A program made the translations under genes and the position numbers. A model generated the notes under the pieces. The model worked only from the letters and a program-made list of their open reading frames with translations. It searched no databases and was not told where the DNA came from. This document shows positions 1-11,125 of a stretch of 64,000 nt of DNA, piece by piece (position 1 is the first letter of the stretch; every line of letters starts with the position of its first letter). Origin of the DNA: Channallabes apus (lineage: Eukaryota; Chordata; Actinopteri; Siluriformes; Clariidae); the NCBI GenBank assembly GCA_030522415.1, contig CM060118.1, positions 23,167,651 through 23,231,650 of the forward strand. Direction: 5' to 3'.

Positions 1-775
1 ACTGGGCAGCGGTGTGTGTCTCTGACAGAAATAAACCGCGCCGACCATCAAATTACATTTTACCCCACTGGGATGCGCACGTACAAACCAGGCATGGCAA
101 GGCGGAAACAATATTAAACAGTCCTGACATTTTAAATAAATAGTTTTTAAATAAAACACAGTGAGTCGCGCAGGTTTGTGATTCGAGCGGCGCTGTGCGA
201 TCCACCGGGCTGCGCAAATAAACCAGATCATCACTGCGCTATTCAGGTAGTCGCGCTGCGCTGCATTTGCGCAGATATTCGGTTCAATCGGGTGCCGCGG
301 TTTCGTCCCACTTTTGATGTGTTTGGCTTCACATACACTTCGACAATGGAAGAAGTGCAGCAGCAGTGAGTTTGCTTACATGTGACAAAACCAAGAACGA
401 GGAGATTGTAAAGAAAAAAGGTGCCTCGTCTGTGGTGTGGAATTAGTTTGGGTATAAGAAAAGTGATACGAATGAGATGAACGTGATTTGGAAAGTACAC
501 AAGTGCACTGTTTTAACAAGTGGCGGAAACACGTCAAACCTTTTCTATCATCTGAAATACAAGCATCCAAACGAATATGGCCAAAGTAAAAAAAAAAAAA
601 TGCTGCAAACCTCAGCAATTCACAGTTTAAATAAAATTACATTATGTTTCTTTGTGTTTTCATTTTTATTTATGCATTTTCACATACAAATTGCTATATT
701 GTGATATATATCGTTATCGAGGTAGAAAATAGCTTCTACCGTGTTAGAAGATTTTGGTTATATCGCCCACCACTA
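1..775 (+). mobile_element. Decayed hAT transposon with BED zinc finger
   Basis: A hAT-type DNA transposon fossil that probably extends past the left edge. At about 345-590 the plus strand encodes a short Met-Glu-Glu start, a KKKGASSVVW stretch and then a BED-type zinc finger with the C-x2-C-like and H-x4-H pattern (HLKYKHP). A TAG stop interrupts the frame near 442 and the first zinc-binding region is degraded. The right end near 745-775 reads ATATCGCCCACCACTA, close to the terminal motif of fish hAT elements of the ATATCGCCCAGCCCTA kind. No catalytic core is seen, so this is an internally deleted, dead copy. Confidence 0.6.
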
Positions 776-1329
776 ATGAAGCCTATCTTCAGCTTGGATT
801 CATGGTGCGGATGGTGGGGGCAGAGGAGAGTCCCGTGTGTGTTTTGTGTCTTAAACTGCTGGCAGCAGACCGCATGAGACCCAACAAATTAGGAAGACAC
901 TTAGAGACAAACACACTCCAGTCACGTTAATAAACCACTGGACGTCTTTGAAAGAAAGCTGGCAGAATACAGACAGCAGGATAATCGCATGGTAAAATCT
1001 GAATCAGTGGACAGCAAAGCACAAATGGCTTCATTCAAAGTTGCATACAGAATTGGCCAGTGCAAAAAAAGCTACAAACGATTGCTGAGCAGCTAATAAA
1101 CATGGGGTCAATTATGCAAAGATATGTGATAACGTAAGCCTTGTAACAATTGCACGTGTATTTTATCTTTTTTTTAACTTGGTGGTGTTTGATCTTATTG
1201 GTTTAGAAATTGATATTTCAATAAACAGTAAACTTGGCCGATTTCGTTATTATTTTGTTGACAAGTGGGGCTTGAAAATTCGCTCACCCCCTTAAGTGGG
1301 GAATGACAGAAAAAGTTTGAGAACCACTG
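776..1329 (+). mobile_element. Decayed hAT (ZBED5-like, Charlie-type) fragment
   Basis: A second hAT fragment abuts the first. Plus-strand reading at 790-1,110 gives broken pieces of a ZBED5-like transposase N-terminus: a C-x2-C finger (VCVLCL), NKLGRHLET, then remnants matching the SVDSKAQMASFK and AEQLI regions of this family. Stops and frameshifts are frequent. The right terminal inverted repeat, AGTTTGAGAACCACTG, is at 1,314-1,329. It is followed by CTCTAGAC at 1,330-1,337, the nTCTAGAn target-duplication form expected of Charlie-type hATs. The left end was not found. Confidence 0.65.
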
Positions 1330-1669
1330 CTCTAGACATACGTTAAGACAAGGTGTGAACAGGGCTTTAGAGGAAGCATAGCCTGGTTGCAAGATGTCAT
1401 TTGACGAAGACAGAGTGGAAATTGGCGGAAGACCATATTGTGAATGAAATAGGATTAAAACAAGACAAAAAAGCAGAAAGGAAGTGCTGTTTTGTGTGTG
1501 TGGATATGGCTAACAACTTGAAGAAGGGATCTGTGCATCCCTAATAAGCACCCATGAGTTAAATTTATTTTGATCCATTGTACAAAAATGGATTCTTTTA
1601 TGTCAGCTACCGAACAACACTTTAAATCACTTTCCTGAGACTTTATGAGGGAGCAAAAAGCAGACTTAC

Positions 1670-4600
1670 CTTTGGTGTTTCCATGGAACCGGACAAAGGC
1701 ATTGCCGATCTCCACCAACAAGGCGTAGGCGTTTTTGCGTGCCCCGACAGAGACTTCCTTAGTGCAAATTATAACCTGACACAAGACATCAACATCATTA
1801 TGAGCATCCCAGTCTCACACAGACAGAACTACATTACACTAGATTAGAAAAACTCCAGTGTGCTCGAGTTACCTCAGGAAGAAGTGCAGTGATGAAGTCC
1901 TTGTGCTCTTCATTCAGCTGCTTCACAATGTGACTGAGACACTTCAGTCTGGGCTTTAAAACAAGGAGAAAATGTAATGAAATTTAAATTTTAGTACTGT
2001 TTTAGAACAGTGTGGGTGAACAATCAGACAGTGATGTCCCTGTAGAGCTCTTACTCTTTTGGCAGGTGAGGATGCGCTTTTCAGGTTGTCCAGAAGGACC
2101 ACCTTGAGCTGTTCCAGATTGGCCAGGACGAAACGCTTACACTGCTCTCTCTCTCCTCCGCACATCTCCTCCAACACCCGGTAAGCTTTCTTTTGAATAC
2201 CAGAATCCTTACTCTTCAGTAGGCAGATGCAGACAAAAACAAAAACGTTAGCACCAACTGTAAGTGAAAGCTACACAACGTAGTTTGAAATTGAATATCT
2301 GTGAGTCACACCTCCAAGCAAGGTTTGATTTGTTGGTATGCTTGTGCCATAGCCTCTTCATCCGCAAATGCAGACATTGCGACAACCAAATCCATTACGG
2401 TAAGCCTGGGGAGAAACACACAGAAAATCAGTTACACTAGCAGTGCGCTGAACAGTGTTCACATGCACAAGTTTATAATAAAACAAACAAAAACATTATT
2501 TTATTTATTGTATAAAAGCATGTCAACTGCATTTTTAATGGAAGGCAAGTTTCCTTCAGGCTTGATGCAATGCCTCGATGACAACAAAGGATCTGTAACT
2601 GCTATTTCAGGCTACTCAAAGTATTCATGAGATTAAGATAAGATTAAGTTCTAATTTCTCACATAGTTTCAATTCTTTGAAAGTACATCAAAAACCAGAC
2701 TGGCAATAAAGCAGTGTTTGGTTGGAATCGAGGCTGTGTGTATGGAATGTGAAGTTGTTTTTACCGTGTAAACTCCGTGCTGTCAGGGCTGCTGAGCCTT
2801 TCCAGGGCTTTTAGCAGAAATGTGCCTACCATCTTAAAGGAGAATAAGAATAAATCAGTCCGAGCGTTATACTCCTTGTAATTCATTAGAATATTAGGTG
2901 TATAAAAAAAGTGGAATTACAACAAGTAAAATAGGAGTTAAAAACCTGAGCTACCTTGGGATCAGTAATGGTCAGGTAAGCTCTGATGGTGTCGAGCACA
3001 GCCAGCCTGGACGGGTCGCTTTCTCTGGGTGCCGGCTGCTGCGTGTGCACGTTAAACAGAATGGGCAAAAAGTTCTTTGCAAAGCGGCCCACTTCTGCCT
3101 TCTCCTCTTCTGCAGCAATGAACAAACAACAAAAATATAATTATTTTGTAGGATTAATACTTCTATCTGCTGATAACCTTAACAAAGGTGTGGATTTTCT
3201 TATCAAGCACCTGCCCACAGTGTCAAAAATATCACTAACTGGTTCACTGACCATGATATTACTGTGCTTGCCACCTGACCTGACCCCCCACAGAGAAGCT
3301 ATGGGCTATCGTCAGGAGGAAGAATGAGAAACACCCGACCCAACAATAAAGACTGCTATTAAAGCAACCTGGTCTTCATGAAAGCCTCAGCAGTGCCACA
3401 GACTGATCACCTCCACGCTACACTGATGCAGTAATGCACGCTAAAGGAGCTTCGAGTAAATATTGAGTGCATAAATGCTCACTCACTCACACTTCTAGTT
3501 TTTAAAAATTGGACATTTATGTCCTGTTAATGCTTTTATGAGTGATCTTTGGAAAGATTCTAATATTTTTGGATATAGATTTTCTTGATTTACATAAGCT
3601 TTAAGCCATAATCATCAAAATTAAACAAGTATGAATAAAAACAATTAAATCATGAAGAATATATAAACTTTTTAACAATGTTTATTTTTAAGATGGACTG
3701 TACATACAGTACATGTACTGAATGCTGAAGAGCCACACACGTGCACACAGTTTCTGACCTGTCTCACAGCTCTTGTAGATGAGTGCGCGCAGGGCCTGGT
3801 AGATGCACATGCGAAGATCAGGGCGATCAGTGATGGCCATACCCAACGAGCGGGCAATGCCCTTAAATGAGTTGATCACATCTGTGGGTTTAGTGCAGAA
3901 TCCAGGAAGCATTGACCAGATCTAAGGTAGAGGACATTAAAAATATCCAATTAATGTTTACATGAAATAATAATAATAGGAAAAAAAAACAATAAATAAC
4001 TTTAAACTTGCCTGTGGATCTTAACCGAGTGCATGGATTGACAACCTTACCTGCAACTGTAAAGTCTGATATACTTTTGCAACCAGCTTCTGCCCTGCCT
4101 TTTCAAATTCATCCGCTGAAAAAGAAAGTATGCCAAAGTTGGAAAACATTCACTTACAACATGAGCTGCAAATCAATATATGCATTTAGTGTGCATTATA
4201 AAAAAGCAATTGTTATGTTTCAAATGATGTACACCTCTATGTTTCAGGGTGGATGCCAGGGGAAGGAAATAAGAGATGAAGTATGCCAGCTGGGTGTTCT
4301 TTACATTGTCTCGGACGACTGGAATAAGCCAGCTGCGCGGGAACTCCATGTCGTCACTGGAAGGACGAGGCGAAAATAAAATAAAAAGCACATTTAGACC
4401 AATCAGAAAAGTGCACATCATAACTGAATACATCCTTAATGCAGGAAACAGTATAACAGAGGATCAGCTTAACCAGGTAACTTGGCTTTTTGGTATGCAA
4501 CTAAACATATACGAGTTTTTAAATGTGATGGCTACATTGATGTGTAATAAAAGTATTTTATTCCCATAACATTTTTTTTTTCATCCTAACAACTCACGAG

Positions 4601-7600
4601 TCATGCAGTTTGAGAGACAGCTCTGAGAATTCTCTCAGAAAGTGTATGATTTTGCACTTGCAGGCAGTAAACAACCCTTCTAAGGGAAAAAGGTGGAACA
4701 CAACACAGGTTTTGAAATATTATCGTATTCCACTTTTAATATAGAAGCAATAAATCGACCGGAAAGGGGCTGAAATCGGCTGTTTGTTAGCTACCGAGTG
4801 GCACAGCAAAAAGTGCGAGAGATTGTGATTATTTATTTCAATGTGTGCCTTAGATTTTTTTGATACTTCGTCATTTGAAACATCTGAGAAAATAAGAATG
4901 TATGGCACTGTTATGCACTTAATTCATCTCAGTCATCTTTAATACCTACGCGGTTTTGTGCGGTGGCTGGAAGTATGGTTCATCATAATTCAGCGAGAGT
5001 TTTGGCGCTACGATTATGTTCTCATCTTTTCAAACCGCCTTAAAAACTTGTATAATTTTTGTGGCGGTCCTCGCGGAATCTTGCGGACTTTGCAGAACTT
5101 CGTGGAACGTCAGCAGACTGTTGCCGGGCAATCACGGCGGCTCATGGCGCCTAACACCGCATCTCATCGTGAGGCAACCCGCATAGGTGAGATAGGGGTA
5201 TACGCTATTCCTTGAATAATGACAATGTTTATTTTTCATAAAATGCTATGTGCATTTAAAAAATAAAAGTAGATTTTTCTAAAAAGAAAACGAAATTAAT
5301 ATTTGTTTCTCTTTTATATTTTACATCGCTGTTTAATTAAGCAAAAGGACATTTTATCCGATTACTCAATTCATTTTTGGTAGAATACTCAATTACTAAA
5401 ATATTCGATAGCTACAGCCCTACTTGGGATGCATGAATAAACATCGCCGGCCTAGCCAGTCATCTAAAATTTGAAAAACACAACATTAACTCTATGGTGT
5501 TCTTTCATAGTGACTTACTCAGTCCCAGTAATGAGGAGTGGGACAGCGCTGAGGACGACCTGTGGGCCCATGCTCTCCACTGCAGCACCAACCGCCAAAT
5601 CCAACTCTCCACAGAACAGGAACTGTGGTGTCGCACGCAGGTCACTCAGAGACTGCAGACTCTGAGAAGCAACAACACACAAACAGCACAATGGGGAATC
5701 TAAATTAACTGAAGACTTGGCTACATTGCAATGCAAAGCATCAATACCCGAAATGTAAGAATGCCAACGTCAGAACTCTCACCTTTATCATAACAGGATG
5801 AGCTTGTTTCCCTGCAGCTTTGTAGAAGCTGCCAAGGATCTGCAGCACAAACGGCCATGAAGCATGAAAGCGATAGGACAAGCCTTCCTCTACAATCCTG
5901 CGACACAATACATTATCAATGTGAGGAAAAGCTTTCATCCTCTGCACAAAATATAAACTGGGCTGTGTGAGACTAAACTTGAACTATCGTAGAATTCTAG
6001 CTTCTTATAAATTCTAACGTTATAAATATAACGTTGTCATAAAGAGTTGAACGAATCCAAGCTTACCGGAACATTTTACAGATGGAAAGCCCATTACCAG
6101 AAGATACACTGGGTAGAACAGGCCCGATCTCGGCCATATGAGGCGCCACGCATTCACTGATCAAGGTCTAGGAAGAGAAGCATCAGATTCACAGATTCGG
6201 ACATGTTTAAGGGAAGTAAAATTACGGAGATGTTTTAACTATAGTGGGTAAGATTTTAGGAGTTTAAAACGGAGGCGGGGCGCATGCGCCGAACCGATTC
6301 GTCTTCCCTTGGATAGTAATGCCTGTGCATGTGGCCATGATGACGTATTTTTGACAGTGTTTTCACGCATAGCATTCGTAGCCGTAATTTCGCAATTCGT
6401 CCGTGAAATAGAGGTGTTGTAAAAACGAGATTTGTATCTGTAAGCGGTCAGAGTCGTATATTTCAGAGTTGTACTGTAACAAACACACAAAATCTCGTAT
6501 CTGTAAGCTGTCGTTGCCGTAGATTTTGGAATCCAACTCAGACAAAAGACAGAATTACACACAAATCTTTTTTTTTTACGCACGAATATTTTTGACAGTG
6601 ATTTTATTCCATAATTATCCAAGACCAATAATTTCATCTGTTAACTAAAGAACTGAAATAATGCATTACTCTTGTCGCTGTTACACTCTCAACAAAGACA
6701 ACAGACAAATGATTACGTAGTTACTGTTCGCAATTAAGGAAGTACAGTATCGAAGGTGTTTTATATCGTCACGATTTCAGGTTTAATATCAAAACCACCA
6801 ACAGAAGTATTTCCCATGAAAACTAGGAATTCAGAGGGTATAATTTAATAGGCCTTCATCGCTAATTCAGATTACTTAATAATTACATGTTGCAATTCTT
6901 GTGTGTGGCTCATGTGTGAAAACAGTTCCTCTATAATCCTACAGGTGGCGACTTTCACACATTGACAATAGCACAGTGTCTTACAAATTATTTGTTTAGA
7001 TTTCTAACAAACTCTCACAACAAATATTATTATTAACAAATATTCACTAGTGAAATGGGAAACATAAAATCATGATACTAACTAATCAGATGGGATACTA
7101 ACAAATCCCATTACTACCAGTTAATTATTAGGACAGAAACCTTTTACTCCAAAAAAGGACAACAGATGACATCGAACCATTATAAACCATTTATAACATA
7201 CCTTCAGAGTCTGTGTGGCGGCAGAGACAACCTGTGTGTGCGGGGAAAGGAGACAGGACATGGTGGCGGAAAAGAACCGAGGAAGGTGACCCAGACTCAA
7301 AGAGCTCTGCAAGCTAAACACAACATGATTTCAGTTCTCCTTTCCTCACTGAGCCACACAGCTGATAAACCCACAATCACAATACTTATGCACTAACCCC
7401 TACCTGGACAAATGGATGTGGGCTTTCTCCATGACAGCAAGCCAGGCTAGCAATGGCTGCAAGTCGTTCTCACTGGGGATATACTCATACAGAACCTAGC
7501 AAGAAGAGAAAAATCGAGTTAAAGCAGTAAGTAACATTAACCTATTACATAAATATAGCCCTGGAAGAATATCACAGTGTGCGTGACGCTGCATGTAAGC

Positions 7601-10600
7601 CAGATTTACCGTGATAATCTGTGCATTGAGTGCTGCAGTCATGTTGGAAGTCTTTTGTTTTACACTGAAGAGCTTGTGGAAAGCCTGCATGGCACTCGCT
7701 GTCACTAGCTTTGAACACAAGAGGAGAAAAACAATGTCACAGTGAATAAATCCATGCCCTGAAAGCAACTGAAACTAGTGAGGTCCTCTTACCACATGAC
7801 TCAGGGTCATGACACGAAGAAGAGTCTCACAACAAGCCTTCATCGAGCTGAGAGGAAACGTAGTAATCAGCTCCTTCAGGAGCCCCAGCACATGCAGCGT
7901 GGTCGTATCTTCCTTGCTACCTGTTTAAATTCATAATGCAGCATGGTAAACTTTTGATGTTCATCAAAACCTAATCCACACTGAACAAAACACCTGATAA
8001 CAACCTACCTCCTGCCTTCTCCATCTCTTTAACGCAGTAGTTGGCTGTAGTAACGGCAGCAGGATGGTGGCTGGGAGCGTTCTCTCCAAACATGCAGTCA
8101 CTGCCACGCAGGATGGCGCACACACCCTGCTGAGCTGCTTTACGCACCTGGAACATGCAGCAAATCAGCAATAGCTTTTATCGTCTGTGATAAAGGCGAC
8201 TTACTGTATCTAGTTAATTCACCTCTGCATCTATAACCTAGCGAAAGCATGCGAAACATCAGAAGACTTGATATGAATACATCATAAATACGATAAACTT
8301 TTGAAGCACTTTATTAGAACTTGAGCACACTTTTGTACACGTTAGTTACGCCTACTCGCTCATGCAACACTCTAACCAGCAAATCAAGCAGGAACAGTGC
8401 AATGGATAAAATTATGCAGGAACAGGACAGCAGTTTTGACCAACGTTCACATCAACCATCAGAATGGAGGAAAATTATCTTAATGATTTGACCCTTGCAT
8501 GACCATTGTGGAACGGGAGCCATTTTAACTATACCAGAATGAATGAATATACCCGTTAGTCTCTTTGGATTTTCATGCATAACATTTAAAGTTAGCCTCT
8601 AATTGGTGCAAATATAAATTCAATTCTGTAAAAACAATAATCATAGAATGTGCATCATGTTCAATCTTCAAGCTGCAACAGCAGAAGACCAAGTCAGGTT
8701 CCCCTTCTGTCAGCCACAAACAAAGCTGAGGCTATAGCTCATCAAAACTGGACTATTAAAGACTGGAAAAATGTAGCCTGGTCAAAAGCACGAGTCAGAC
8801 TCGTATGTTTCCAGCAGCATCAATCAGGGTTAGCACAGTGGTTAAGGCATTGGACTACTGATCAGAAGGTCCCGAGTTCAAACCGCAGCACCATAACCTC
8901 TAAAATTGATCTTTATAAAATAACTGCAGCCAAATGAGTGTCTTATTATACTGTAACTACATCACAAATGACTAAATTTAGCTCCATTTTAATGCATGTT
9001 CTACATTGGTGAATCTGTGTCATGCTCCTCCATACTTGTTTCAGTTACAGCAAACTGTTAGAGGCTATTAGTGCTGGCCGGCCATAATAATGTCAACTGG
9101 CTGCCAAAAGTGGTTAATACAGATGACAATATAGGAAAATGACATTTGAGGGTTAAAGTACTTGCTTAAGGGCCCAACATTGGTGGGGTTTGAACTTGGG
9201 ACCTTCCGAACTGTAGGGCACTACAGTTGTTACCACTGAGCTACCCCAGCCCATCATTCTTATAACCATATCCAACAGTCCTAAGTTCTAATGAGAAATG
9301 GACCCAAATATTTATACGCCTGTTTGTTTGTATGTTTTTTTTTTTTTTTTTTTGGGGGGGGGGGGGACACGCATTACTGTAAAAAATTATGTAAAGGAAG
9401 CTCTGAAATGCAGACCTTTGGTTTCGAGTGCACAGTGAAGCTCAGCAAGCCGTGATACACCTGCAGGGTGGATGGATAACTCCACACAGTGAGATCCTGC
9501 TTCCTCAGCAAAGTCGTCAGGCAGGACAAGATCTGTAAAGTAAAAATGCTTTTAAAGATAGAAGACGTACAGACACAGATCTTCTGTGGATGTAAGCTGC
9601 CTTAAATCCTTCGGTCTCTCTATGAAATCCGAAAAAGACTTCTTGAGATCGGGGCTCTGTGGGGGCCAAACCATCAATCTTTGTCCTTCTCTACTCGAAA
9701 GATAGTTCTTAATGAGACAGGCAAATATGATGCCTCTTGATGGCACTGCATGATGGATAAGTCTGTATTTCTAGGAGAGCCAATATACAGAGGATACAAT
9801 TAATCCATTTGTTTTGGAGATCCAATGCAGAAACACAGCCCCGAACCTGTAAGGAACCTCCACCATGCTTCACTGTTGCCTGCAGATACTCATTATTGTA
9901 GTGCTCTGCAGCTCTGGAGTACCTATAGTTGAGTCGTTTAGCCTTGTTTCCACGTAAGTATTATAGCTTTTGGGCTGCAATTCTTCCAAGAAGACTTTCT
10001 GGCCAGACTTCTCCAGACAGTCGATGGTTCGACCTGGTGAAACTGCTTTCTGCCCGTTCTTTGTTAGGGATTTTGTCGATCAGTGCAATAAGCAATCACA
10101 ATCCTAAACTGATGCTGGTTTGAATCCAAAGAGTAGTCACACCAAATATAAATTGGATTTACATTTTTCTTCTGTGCGCACACTTTGTCTTTTGTAAATT
10201 TATTAAAATATCTTTTTAATACTTTGGCAAAGTACTCTACATGGAATATTGAGCAAAACAAATACTGTGGAAAAAAAAAAAATCATTCATAAAAAATAAA
10301 TTCATTAATAAAAAAAAAGAGAATGTAAGAATGATGGGTATTTTGTACGTACCCATCGAACGCAGGAGACACAGTCGGCAGTGGCTTGTTTTGACATGAC
10401 CTCCATGAAGGCCTTTGCTACATCTGAAAATTTCTTTATCAAAACTGGAGCAGGCACTCTACATGTAAATAAAAAATTATATACATATTAATATTAATAA
10501 CAACTGTTATTCAAATCAGTCTGTGTTCTGACAGTAAAGAAACCCTGATAATGAAGTCACGTCCCACTAACCCCAAATGAATTCTGACCAATCACACCTG

Positions 10601-11065
10601 TTCCAAGAATAAGTTTCACAAATCCTCATTTTCTTTTTGCACTTGTCTGTGACTTTTCTCTAACAAATTTGGTTGTTTCTATTTTGCTAAATATAAGCGA
10701 ATTAACATCCGAAACTACAACGAATCAATAGAAATGTTGCGGAAAACATCAACTTGGAAGTAAATCAACTTGGTAACTTCAATGTACAGCACCACACAAG
10801 GTCCCAACATGCAGGATACCATTGCAGGATACTATTCCCTATGCATATCTCTACTGTGCTGCAATTCACACTGAACTTCCATTCCAGTCCATTATGCAGC
10901 TTATATGGACTGAATGTTGGCATGACATACCTTTTCATCACTAGGTTGAGTAGGTAGGCAACAGCAGCCAGTGATTCACTGCTCTCAACCGCCTCAAGAG
11001 TTGTCATCTGTTATAAACAGGTTTTGTGGTGAGTTTATAACTGGACGACATGAACTACTTAGAAA

Positions 11066-11125
<60 letters not shown>

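Noticed and set aside
8822..8935. tRNA gene
   Set aside because: A and B boxes are present but no cloverleaf or proper acceptor stem can be formed, and SINE-like sequence follows.
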